From assembly GCA_029582155.1 (NCBI GenBank), contig CM055897.1, positions 18,961,535 to 19,025,534 on the forward strand: a stretch of DNA of 64,000 nt, read 5' to 3'. The notes under the pieces were generated by a model. The model worked only from the letters and a program-made list of their open reading frames with translations. It was not told where the DNA came from and made no database searches. The number at the start of each line of letters is the position of its first letter. Within the stretch, counting starts at the first letter, position 1. Both the position numbers and the translations under genes were made by a program. The stretch comes from Panopea generosa. Taxonomy: Eukaryota > Mollusca > Bivalvia > Adapedonta > Hiatellidae. Below are positions 46,964-57,599 of this stretch, in pieces.

Positions 46964-47146
46964 GTCTTCATTCATGGATTCTGACCTGAAAGTTGATATT
47001 GCACACACCCATGTAAATGTATCGAGTATACCGTCAAGAGGCAGTATACCACAAGTTGATATTGTATACACTTGGGTGAATGGATCTGATCCTGGGTTTA
47101 TTGCTGATCTTGACCGTTTCATGTACGACCACTTTAACGATGACAG
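46964..47146 (+). CDS. GNPTAB: GNPTAB exon with Stealth CR1 core and an in-frame near-repeat
   Basis: The acceptor is ttatttgcag and the donor gatgacag|gtatag. The exon enters with one base of a split codon and leaves with two (AG), which pair with the first G of the next exon to make Arg. The CR1 motif [13 protein letters not shown] is preceded 21 codons earlier by a weaker version, [13 protein letters not shown]. Human GNPTAB has a single such motif. An ATG lies a few codons in, but the good acceptor argues for an upstream exon that I could not find. Confidence 0.9.
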
Positions 47147-48664
47147 GTATAGAACATATCAATATATTTTGTTTTGTTAAGAAACGGAACATCGATCACT
47201 ATGCGCAGATTGGTGATAGCCGTTTATTTTATGATTTAAAAAAACGCACCATTTTCACAATATCATCGATAGAATATAAACTTCTGCTTTAATATAAGTA
47301 TATAAAAAATACAACTAAATGTTCATATCACTTGTTTAAGATATATAGATACACATCTTTGACAATAAAAAATATATAATTTTGATATGCAATACTCGCT
47401 TTTATTAAATTTGCAAAACAAAACAGGAAACATTTTGTTCTATAAAAAATTATAATTTCGGCAAACGGTATAGGCTACTATTAAACCTGAAGACGGCAAA
47501 AACAAATACACTACAAGTGCATCCTACGTGTTTCCCTCCTATGGTTAAAACTCAACTTAGTAAACTCTTTCTCTTCTTTGATGGTTTCAATTGCACTATT
47601 TAATGAAATGAACTAAATCTGTTTTACCTGTTAATAGGTACATGTATAACATATTATAGTATCAAAGGGTTGGATACGTTTATGGTCATATTTGGCCTGT
47701 TTTTATTTAAAAAAAAAAAAGTTAAAAAAAAGCGTAACATTTGGTCTATGTAATTTGTAATTGAACATGTTTTTATTTTTAAATCGGTAATATCGTCGCT
47801 GACGTCATCGCCGATGACGTTTCACATGACGTCAAAAGTACAATGAAAAATTTTAAATACATGAAACATGCGAAAATGTAAAGTTATATGTATAAAAGAG
47901 AGAAAACAGCCGACAACTAAATATATACGCGTGTCATTTGTTTCTTATCTTTTAAATGACGAGTATATCATTTTGGTTGGTGTTTAACTTTGTAGTTGAA
48001 TTCATATTGAACAGTATTAAAAATGTACCTACTGCCAATTTGTTTACTCCACTGTAATGGCGGTGGTTTGCACAGCGGTTATAAGCAAGTGTAAGTCTTT
48101 TTCGAAAAGAACCCATTTAACATGGATAAAATAAATAAATGTAAAAAGTAGACAACTTTAATTATAAATAATTTTTTTCTGGGTGAATTGGATACAATTT
48201 CTTTTTACTACATCAATGACTTCTTATTTCTTGGTTACGTAACAGGAGCCTGAAGTTCTATGTTCTGTATTATAATTGGATGTTTGTACTATACCATGTG
48301 TGTATCTATAGACTATAATATAAATATCGGCTACACAAATTGATATCTTTCTCTCTCCTCTAACACGCACGCACGCATATGTTAAAAAAATGATATAGCC
48401 AAAATACACAATCAATTTTTTAATTGTTCGGTCTTCGTTCAAACTTTAACACACGTTTAAAATTAAAGTATTATTAGCTGAATGATTTTAGACATGTTTG
48501 GGTTCAGATGGCTTAATATGAAAATAGTTTTTGTTAAACGCTGCCCTGGTGTTTATTTATTTATTTCTTTGTCAAAGTGTTTAGTAAATAGTGTAATTTA
48601 TGTATTAAATGTATGACCGATTATTTAAAACATAGCCTTATTAGCTTTATATACCTCTCTCTCG

Positions 48665-48695
<31 letters not shown>

Positions 48696-51600
48696 ATCCC
48701 ATGTTCCCTAAGCGTTTTTAGTACTTTGTGTATGTTAACCAAGGTCTAAGTGGGAAGTGAAAGATCCTCTTGAAGCTGGTAAGGCTATAATATTATAATA
48801 TATATATGGGAGAGATAATAAATTAATTATTAAAAGTCAATTAATACAAACAAACAATACTGAATTCTTTAAAAAAAAAAAAAAACCTGAGCGCTTTAGG
48901 AATATATATTATTCCATCTACTGGTGATGAGAATGAAAATATAAATGATGATAATGTTCAGATATCAAACGATTACGATGATATAAACATGGAAGTGTTG
49001 GAAAATCACAACAAAAATTAATAAAATTGTGAAAACGTTCACAAATCATGATGTGTGCCTTATTCGCGCAAACACTTCACAAAAATATAAAGCAAATTGT
49101 GAAATTTATAAGAAAAATACCGTGTTTTCAGTGAAATACGCCGGTAAAATTCAAACTGTACTGATATGAGTAAAATGTAAAGCGCAAAGTTATTAAAGAA
49201 AACGTCACTCTGACGTGACGTCACACGACGTCGTGTACTCTTTAGCGCTATGACGTCGTAAGTATTTGCACGGCGACATTTAATTCAAACGTCAAAAATA
49301 CAACTGGTATTATAAAAAAGGATTGCGCCGCATACACCAATAAATATATATAAAGGTGACCAGGGAACTGTAACTACCATATTACAGCTTTGACAATATT
49401 TTGCTAGTTGCATAATATAATTGTAATGCATACAAATAATATGTTTAACACGACCTTTGAAATTATATGCTTTAACAGAAATAACAATGCAAATCTAGTA
49501 ACTGAGCTAGTTGTGTATATGTGCCAATGTATACCATTTCGCATCGCTAAACTATGTTACAATCTTATCAAGAAAATTATACTTGAGTTTTCTCAATGAA
49601 CCACTACATGTGTGTTATAACGTTATAAACATTATACTTCACTCATGTAAATTAATCGTAAATGAATTATGACGTAAGGGTCCAAAGGGTCGAGTGGTTT
49701 AAAGGGCGATCACAAAATCATTTATCTATCACCGCTAAGGGCGAATATTCGAGTCCTGCTTGCTCCATATAAGACAAAGTTTACCAGTTACTTGCGGAAG
49801 GACAGTGGTTCTAATCAAATTTATTCTGAGACCTTCCTCCACCAGTAAAACTGAATATGCCTAAAATAACCTGAAATGTGTTGAACATGACGTTCAAATC
49901 TATTACATTATAGGTAATTATTGTGTAAATCCAATAATAAATTGGGAACAAAATAAGGAACTATGTATCTCACAAGTAGTAACGCCAATAGTATACTCGT
50001 ATATTACTTATCACGTATATCTCTATTTTAATGTCAATTCAATGTGAGAATGACTATGACCATTCACAGAAATTGGCAAAATATGTATTAATAATGTTTA
50101 AATCTTTTACGTATATGAAACATAAGATGCGGATTATATTTGTTCCGCGGAATCATCCCATCCCAAGAAAATAGTCAGTTGAAAAATATTGGGTTTAAAA
50201 ATGTGCTATGTTTCAGAGAATTCAATTTTTTCCAGTGATGTTTTGAATGTTTATATTTCATTTTCAAAATACTGTTTCTTTCAACTTAACAGGAACAATG
50301 TCAGAAGTAAAATTATTCTGTTGGACACACTGGTAAGTGTGCAAGTGTTAGCAGCGGCATCTCCAGTGTTACAGCAGGCTAAACGTGTATTCCCTGTCAA
50401 GTTACATAAGACAAACAAAAAGTTCACTGCCGTAGAGTTTACAGACGACAAATATGGTACGAGGTTTTGTAAAATTAAAAGCAGTTAAGCCGTCCCTTTA
50501 TGCAATCCGTTTGGGTTCACAGTCTATCGGATGTTGGTTATATTGTTATTGAGATTAAGCTTAATATAGTATATGTTACACCAATGTATACAAAACATAA
50601 AGTAGAACATCGTCAAGATAAAGTTACAGGAGACAATATAGAAATACTTCGCATCGTGATATATAACGATATGTTTTATTTCTATTTGAAACAAACAACG
50701 ATGATGTAGAGTGATGAATACATTACATGTCAATTACATCCACGCGTATTTATTTACAATGGTGACGTAACTCCTTCATTGAATCTATATATAGAATTCT
50801 GTTATTATATTTATGTAATTATTTTGGCTACGCAAGAATGTTTGTATTCTTCACTTACAGTCCGTATCTTTTGTTTACTTAAGTATAGTTGTTATCGTAA
50901 CACTGACCGATATAGATTAGTCAGGTATTCAATTATCAATTGGTTGCATATTATTAACAAACTGTCATTACGCGCGTTATGTATACCTATACTGTACAAT
51001 GATGTCTTTGTCCAATTATTTACTAACTTTGAATCGATTATGCATGTACCTATTTCATGATTTAATTTACTTTAGTATCAGAAGCTCTGAAAACCATTTT
51101 CTGGATTAACAGCAGGAATATATCAAGCAGTTCGTGTTTTTACGTGAGTAATTTGGTATTAACAACGAACAGATCATTACATTATTCTTTACTCTTGCAC
51201 ATCATAATCTTAGTAATGCAGAAAAATTCATTTTAGAATATCATTAATACCTTATTATCGAACGAGGTAATTGTTAAAAGGCAAAATCCGAATTCATTGT
51301 TACATCGAAGAATGAATCGTCAAGTGATATGATAATTGATAAAAAATCAAATATATATAAAGTAACACAACAATTACCTATACATTCACGTAATTGAATG
51401 AAAATCTGTGTTAAATTAGATATTTATGCTTTGGGCGTTTACCACTTTCAGAAATTTGATGCATTATTGACCGTTGGAGCTTCAATCACACTGTCCAATC
51501 AAATATTAATGAAAGGATTACGTAACTACAAAGAAGCTGATCATGTGTTATCGATGATTCCAAAAGGTTTCCGAATGCATATAGAACAGGTAAACTCTAT

Positions 51601-54600
51601 TGAACATTTAGTTCGGTCGAAATCTGTTTTCCAATACAGACTTAAACGATTTGACTAAGGCGCGAAACCAGAATGGTACTGTGTACGAGTTCGATAAATT
51701 ACAATTGATGACTTAGTCTGGTTCCATGACTCGCCAGTAAATACTCGACTTGTCGGTAGTATGTCAGGGTACCATACAAGTGATGACTATTTATTTTCGG
51801 TAGTTTCTGTTTAGCAATTGGTGAAATAAGAATAGTCAGTCTATTATTTTTAGACCTGAGTCTGCTTAAAATTGTAAAAGACTGTAACCATAACAACTGA
51901 ATAAGCTAGGTTCCGTGATAGTATGAGATAGTTCAAGACCCCGTAACATTCAAATTGGCCTGCAACATAAACATCACTTCCTGTCGTCTGTCAAAAATAG
52001 TAAATAGTTGATGTCTGCATCTACTATGTTTGATTTAACATAACAATTAAAAGTATTGGAACCAGTATATGGAAATATGAAAAACATGCATTTTGGAATG
52101 AAAATTGAATAATGATGTTTTAAGCAGTGCCTAATTTCATATCAATCGCATTTCTCTTAATAACCGCTCGTGAACCGATGCTTTACACATGTTTGTCGTA
52201 TTATCCTACTATGGATATTAATAGGAATCTTTATTACACTGATAAAATTATAAAAAATATTTCAGATAGATGTTTATCCCGAACACGACGCGGCTGTTTT
52301 GCACGTTACTGACAAAAGAGATGCTGATAAACTATTAAAGGTAGGTCTTATTATCAAAAAGTATTGCCGATTTTCATAAGAATTGACATTTAACGAAACT
52401 AATATTGATGAAAGACAAAAAAGTGTTTCCCTTTACATTCTATAAGAATGTTCAGTCAAATAAGTATTAAAAACTGTTTTTTCTTCCTATAATGCGTTCA
52501 TTCAATAAATATCAATACGGATAAAATATATTTATTGAAAGTTGTTGTGGGGATGGGGGTGGGGAAGTTTTTTTGTCAACAATTGTTTTTATAAAACATA
52601 AACTACTGTGATTCTCAACACATCATTTACATGAGTGTGTCCTTTTATGAATAACATAGATGCCAGTGGAGGATGCAGCGGAAGACCTTCCTAAAGTTCA
52701 GAGAATTGACTTGATGTGTAATCTAAGAAAGGTAAGCTTCATTTAATAACTAACTAGGTTCTAATCATTTTTTATATGTCATTAAACAATTATAAATGTA
52801 GCCATGTAGTATTTTTGTGTAGAAACAGAACAGTTTTACAATGAATACGAAAAAAACAAACAACAAAACATGTAATGTTAAACTAAATACAAATATAATA
52901 AAGCTTTGATAATTAAATATCAAGATCTGATGCTATCAATAGTTATACACATTTGTTTTCAATATAAAACAAGGTGAATGTTTGGTTATATGCATATTCG
53001 AATTCCGTCTCAGGTTTCAATACATCTGGTTGTTGTTTATGATTTCAATGAAATAGGGGAGTATTCGGTTAAGTAAATATTCGAATTCTACCTCAGATTT
53101 CAATACATCTGGTTGGTTGTTATGATTTCAATGAATTTGATGGGTATCTGTCTAAATAAATATTCGAATTCTGCCTCAGGTTGCTGTTATGATTTCAATG
53201 CAATAGGAAGTATCTGGTACAATATTTTTTTAAATTCTATCTCAAGTTTCAATACCTCTTGTTTGTTGTTATTATTTCAATGAACTAGGGGAGTATCAGG
53301 TTAAATATATATTCAAGCTCTATCTCAGGTTTCAATACTTCTGGTTTGTTGTTATTATTTCAATGAACTAGGGGAGTATCAGGTTAAATATATATTCAAG
53401 CTCTATCTCAGGTTTCAATACTTCTGGTTTGTTGTAATGGTTTCAACAAACTAATGGAGTATCTGGTTAAATAAATATTCAAATTCCACCTCAGGTTTCA
53501 ATATCACTGGTTTGTTGTTATGATTTCAATGCAATAGGGAAGTATATTGTTAAAAGAATATTTAAATTATGTCCAAGGTTTTATTACCTTTGATTTGCTG
53601 TTATGATTTCAATGAACTAAGGGAGTATCTGTTCGAATTCTGCTTGCATGTGAGATGGATATTTTGATTCCGTTCCAATACCTCTAGTTTGTTGTTATGA
53701 TTTGAATGAACTAAAACTTTCGTCTTCACAATATTTGAGAAAGTTGTATGATACCAATATGATATAAAATATGAAGTTGAAATATTTAGATGCAGACCCT
53801 TAATTTCGCTTTTGTTTTGGTAAAATATCTTTTAAAACGATCAATTTAGGCAAATAAAAAACGTTATTAACGTTAACATTAACGATTACATTTATCTTTA
53901 AAATAGTGCTTTTTTAAATATAGCTGGATAATTAGTCAGTATGAAATTGATGTTTTTAATGTCAATAATATGTACATAATACGTGTAAATACGCATCCAG
54001 TCGCTTAACGTGAGAAGTACTGAATCTTGAAAATGACGTAAAACTGTGTTTATTGTTACCATTTACATTCATGTTGATCTAAAGACTATACCAAACTTAT
54101 GTTATTTGGCCAAAAGTAACATTTTGTTTTTTAAAAAATCACGACTGAATAGAAGAAAAAAAACTTTTACGTTACGCTTTAATAAATATGTTATGGTTGA
54201 CTAATTTTGAAATTTAAAAACGGATTACTGAAAAGAAATCAATTATGAAAATAATTAAATGCGAGTAAAATGATCAACAACAGTGTTATTTTTTTAATTA
54301 ACCTAATTATATTATGCATTAAAACTTTTTTAAATGTACCGACTGTATTATAATTATTATAATTAATTTTTAAATATGAATTCTCAGGGAGTAATACTTA
54401 GAAATTAATACTTTTATTAACATGTGTTTAAGTTTGATTTGATACGTGAAAATGTATATAATGAATTTCAATATTGCCATGTGACCTTTTTAATTAATTA
54501 GTTCCTCGTTCCAAATGTATGTTTGTAATGTTGATATGTTTGTTATAGATTATGTTCCTCAATTTGCAAATAACCTCCAATAATTCAAATAGTTACTGTT

Positions 54601-54988
54601 TGAGTAATATTATTTGCAACCCCTTATGTATTTTTATAATTTTATTGTTCATTTCATTTTATTTGCCAAAGCATACCACTAACCACACATGCGTTGTGTA
54701 AGGCTCATACTATATGTCCTTAAATATATTATATGCTAGTTACACATTATGCCATAATACAACGCACTGTTTTAACAACAGTTCATACATTTGATCTTTT
54801 GATTATAGTATCTTAGAAAGGATGTATCTGGAGCACGTCGATTTGCTGATCACGGTGGGCTTAAATACTCCCTTAGAGCCCTGGATAAGCATGCTCCCTG
54901 GGTCAGGCATGTATTTATAGTTACCAACGGACAAATACCTAATTGGCTCAACCTGGCTAATACACAAGTTTCAATTGTCAATCACAAG
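46964..54988 (+). CDS. GNPTAB: GNPTAB orthologue, partial (7 exons): GlcNAc-1-phosphotransferase alpha/beta subunit, Stealth CR1 to start of CR2
   Basis: Seven exons join in one continuous frame of about 291 codons: 46964-47146, 50293-50456, 51082-51143, 51452-51589, 52266-52340, 52660-52731 and 54809-54988. All have AG/GT borders and all phases agree. The first exon has the Stealth CR1 signature [13 protein letters not shown]; the last has the CR2 signature [19 protein letters not shown], nearly identical to vertebrate GNPTAB. The middle exons follow the human linker in order and spacing. In the known family, the enzyme sits in the Golgi membrane as a precursor cleaved into alpha and beta subunits. 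It transfers GlcNAc-1-phosphate to mannose on lysosomal hydrolases, the first step of the mannose-6-phosphate tag. Missing here are the N-terminal tail and membrane anchor, the rest of CR2, the Notch/LNR repeats, the DMAP domain, CR3, CR4 and the C-terminal membrane segment. The coding part covers roughly the first third of the human protein. The 5' exons were not identified. Confidence 0.9.
48655..48696 (+). repeat. (CT)n microsatellite in GNPTAB intron
   Basis: A run of ctctctctcgctctctctcg followed by pure CT. Confidence 0.9.
49678..49900 (+). mobile_element. tRNA-derived mollusc-type SINE in GNPTAB intron
   Basis: aagggtcgagtggtttaaag (A-box) and cgaatattcgagtcctgctt (B-box) are followed by ccagttacttgcggaaggac, ctccaccagtaaaactgaat and ataacctgaaatgtgttgaa. 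It is the clearest copy in the window and lies in the first large intron of the recognised GNPTAB exons. Confidence 0.75.
50293..50456 (+). CDS. GNPTAB: GNPTAB exon, linker after CR1
   Basis: The acceptor is caacttaacag. The exon reads [13 protein letters not shown] through [12 protein letters not shown] to [13 protein letters not shown], matching in order the human stretches KVPMLVLDP and NVSVVVFDSTKD. A strong-looking internal donor (ctg|gtaagtg, exon end 50331) would cut the exon short. Reading through it keeps the family-like sequence, so I place the end at aaatatg|gtacgag. That donor is weak, so the exact 3' border is uncertain. Confidence 0.75.
51082..51143 (+). CDS. GNPTAB: GNPTAB small exon, linker
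   Basis: A 62-bp exon with donor ttttac|gtgagta encodes [13 protein letters not shown] and a serine run. It lines up with the human stretch around RQTVWRGYLTT. It is the exon that repairs the phase: the previous exon leaves one base and the next starts on a full codon. An alternative acceptor at 51075 (exon start 51076) is also in frame and would add two residues. Confidence 0.75.
51452..51589 (+). CDS. GNPTAB: GNPTAB exon, linker before CR2
   Basis: This is a 46-codon exon in phase 0 at both ends. The acceptor is accactttcag and the donor gaacag|gtaaac. It reads [16 protein letters not shown] followed by [18 protein letters not shown], corresponding to the human region with VLMQDLAFLSGFPPTFKE. 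Confidence 0.85.
52266..52340 (+). CDS. GNPTAB: GNPTAB exon, linker before CR2
   Basis: A 25-codon phase-0 exon with acceptor aaaaatatttcag and donor attaaag|gtaggt. It encodes [19 protein letters not shown], corresponding to human [20 protein letters not shown]. Confidence 0.85.
52660..52731 (+). CDS. GNPTAB: GNPTAB exon just before CR2
   Basis: A 24-codon phase-0 exon with acceptor ataacatag and donor aagaaag|gtaagc. It encodes [19 protein letters not shown]. Similarity to vertebrates is low here, as expected for this variable linker. Placement rests on phase, splice sites and position between two recognised exons. Confidence 0.75.
52975..53720 (+). repeat. Tandem repeat of about 83-95 bp in GNPTAB intron
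   Basis: Units contain caggtttcaatacatctggt, tttgttgttatgatttcaat and gaactaggggagtatcaggt. Units at 53281 and 53364 are nearly identical with period 83, showing recent duplication. Others are diverged. Confidence 0.85.
54809..54988 (+). CDS. GNPTAB: GNPTAB exon with start of Stealth CR2
   Basis: A 60-codon phase-0 exon with acceptor gattatag and donor cacaag|gtgaga. It contains [38 protein letters not shown] and VSIVNHK. Vertebrate GNPTAB has [36 protein letters not shown] and VTIVTHQ at the same place. This is the strongest homology in the window. No continuation (family motif YLNDDVMFG) was found up to 64000. Confidence 0.95.
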
Positions 54989-54989
54989 G

Positions 54990-56990
54990 TGAGAAAACTA
55001 AAGTATTGTATTAACATTATTTCATACAAATAGAAATTTAACTATAGTATTTCAAAGGGAGTATATCTGAAAAAAACGCTATAAATGTCTAAAAAATAAT
55101 TATTTTTATCATGGATAAAAAGCATTTCATTATCATCAATAATTTTGTTCTTTATTTCAGTCACCAAATATATGGTGACCCATTTATTCACCTCGTAATA
55201 AGTCTTTGGGGGTCGGGGTAGGCCATCCCCCAACAAACCGTACAAATAATTGACATGCATGTTTATTTTTATATATATTACAAGTATGTATAACCAAGGA
55301 GCAAAAAAAAACAATGCATATTATACAAGCTATATAAATGGGGAGTTTTTTTTATGTCATTACAATTATATATATCTTCACCACGATGATTGATTTTAAC
55401 ATTATTATTTTATCATGATATAGTTCTAAATTAATCAATAGACAAAAGTGGCGAGAAAAATAAGATATAATTATATTAAATATAAATGATCAAGACAAAC
55501 AAAAATTATTAAAAAGATCTTTATAATTCATACATTTGGCTTTTCATCATGTAAAATGAAAGACATTTCCCCCCGAAAACCCAGCCTTTAATGTCACATA
55601 TAAAATAATTATTATACCAAGTTTTATTTCTACCAGGTATTCCAAACGGTTTAACAATACGAATTATATAATAAAATAATTACAGTACAAAAAATAGCAA
55701 TAAAAAAAGGCAAAATATTTCTTTTGGAGATGTGATTTCGCTTTTTCAAGTGAGACCAAAAAAAGGAAAAGAGAAACATCAGGGAACAAATTTTGCAGTT
55801 ATTTCATTTAATTAATGATTGGTCTAGGATGCAGTTATGAGTAACAGTTGACCCTGTTAATTTTTAAAAGAAAAACAACAAAACATCAATAAAATCATCA
55901 ATAAATTTGGTATTACAAATCCACCAAAATCGTGACAAAGTTGATATTTAAATTGGAGTGGTAAACAAAATCCTTATTCTAAAAATAGACAGCACTTAAA
56001 TACTGATAGACGACCTTCACATCGTCATTCGGATTATTTCTAAGATGAAAAAGTGTAACTTTATACAAGCCTGTAGATCAAGTGACTCATTTAATACGTC
56101 ACAAAATATATTGCAATTCAATTTCATTAAAATCCGATCAATTGTAAGCTGCCATACTCTACTCAAAGTCGATCTAACGGCATCGCATAAATGGTTACCT
56201 CGCAAGCCAATCCGATCATTGCTTTCAAAGTCTTGAATGCGAAAGTTGAATCTTTATTTAGCTGGGATCCCAATATCATGTGCGATTATCATGCATTTTT
56301 ATAATTGTTACGACGAGAACATTATGGCTGATTTTAATGAGATTGGTTACAATTTTAATCGGGAAATCTATTTTAGTCTAACCTAGGAGTGCAGCCCAAG
56401 TTAGGAAATACCTATTCAATATATTATTTTTCCGTGTTTAAATATATATCCTTTTGGCAATCACTGCATGAAATTTGGGATTTACTTTGCAATTAAATGT
56501 CTCCTAAACTATAACTTAATTTCGAATTTAATTGCATGGAAGTGTATTTAATGTAAACTCAATTTGGTAATTTACTTTAAATATAATAAGCATTAAATTT
56601 TTCATGATATTTCCAGATTTTCTTGGCATTTAAGTCGCTCTAAAATTTTATGAAATCCTGAAATCAATGAAATTTAAGGACAATAAATCTGATGAAATAT
56701 ATGAATTAAATGCATCTTCACATGATTAAATTTTGAATGTCAGTGAATTAAATTTTACAAAATCTCATAATTTACTTATATGTATTTAAATACTGCTAAA
56801 TTTCTCATGGGGATGAGATTTCCTGGAACTGATATTTTCCCATGAAATGCATTAAATGGGAATGTCATTAGGAAATATTGCCGTATTCTGTATAAAGATT
56901 TACAGTTATACCATTACTTAGTACAGGTATTACTGTTTAAATATCATGGAAGTGAAGAAATAAATTTTTTCTCTGCAACAGTTTAAACAT
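54990..56990. other. AT-rich DNA, probably GNPTAB intron
   Basis: No splice pair or family motif for the next GNPTAB exon was found here. It ends at the 3' UTR of the minus-strand gene. Confidence 0.45.
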
Positions 56991-57013
56991 TTATTAAAGA
57001 AAATTCATTGTGT

Positions 57014-57039
57014 TTTATTGTTTCACAGTACACTTTATT
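57014..57039 (-). terminator. Polyadenylation signals of the minus-strand gene at 57198
   Basis: Two AATAAA hexamers on the minus strand (57034-57039 and 57014-57019) lie about 160-185 bases after the TGA stop at 57198. This is a sensible 3' UTR length. AATAAA is common by chance in AT-rich DNA. Confidence 0.35.
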
Positions 57040-57197
57040 TCATAGTTGAACATCATAAAGTAAATGAGTACAAGGTTGACTAGATTAGAAATAGTTGCGG
57101 GTTCTAAAATTATTCATAGTTATGCAAAAAGCAGCTACTTAAATGTTCTATTAAACAAGTTTTAACAAAGTAGTGAAGTCCTTAATCTTTAAAAATT

Positions 57198-57542
57198 TCA
57201 TTGACCAAAATCCGACACTTGCAAAGTGTTCAAAATTACGCCATTCCTGTTGACGGTGGCGGTGAACCGTCCATACTCCTCGGCCACACCTGCAGTTGTC
57301 CATGCAGTCTGTAATATAAATACGAAATTAATTAGACACAATGAGTTCAAAAAAATGTATAAAATTCACAATCGATGTAAAATACAAGTTAAGACATCAA
57401 ATATTACAGATAAAATTCAATCATATCATGCAATAGAGCAATATTTGAAAATATATATGTATTCTCTTACCTCCTGGCCAGATCTAGAGGACATGACTTC
57501 ATTAATATCAGTTATGACGTTATATCCGCTCGGACTGTACCT
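57198..57542 (-). CDS. Last two coding exons of an unidentified minus-strand gene
   Basis: On the minus strand an exon at 57542-57471 (acceptor attaatttgcag, donor caggag|gtaagag, 24 codons, phase 0) joins one at 57308-57198 (acceptor tttatattacag, 36 codons plus TGA). Together they read RYSPSGYNVITDINEVMSS, RSGQETAWTTAGVAEEYG, then RFTATVNRNGVILNT and a C-terminal VSDFGQ. Splice sites are clean, the two exons are in phase, and AATAAA signals lie downstream near 57034-57039 and 57014-57019. I do not recognise the family. Upstream exons were not found before the repeats that start near 57600. If GNPTAB continues beyond 64000, this gene lies inside a GNPTAB intron on the opposite strand. Confidence 0.55.
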
Positions 57543-57599
57543 CTGCAAATTAATAACTAAAAAAATGGACTAAAAATGGATAAATATGTGTCGTGCTCA

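Larger units (their letters stand above)
47150..50290 (+). other. GNPTAB intron: simple repeats, SINE, CRE-like sites
   Basis: About 3.1 kb between two recognised exons. It holds a CT microsatellite, a SINE (49678-49900), three perfect TGACGTCA sites (47800-47807, 47827-47834, 49216-49223) and otherwise AT-rich DNA without a coding signal. Confidence 0.6.

Noticed and set aside
50293-50331. Short version of the GNPTAB exon ending at ctg|gtaagtg
   Set aside because: The donor is strong, but read-through gives residues that match the family ([11 protein letters not shown]) and the right phase for the next exon.
57226-57573. Plus-strand 115-codon frame
   Set aside because: Antisense shadow of the two minus-strand exons; the minus strand has the splice sites and better composition.
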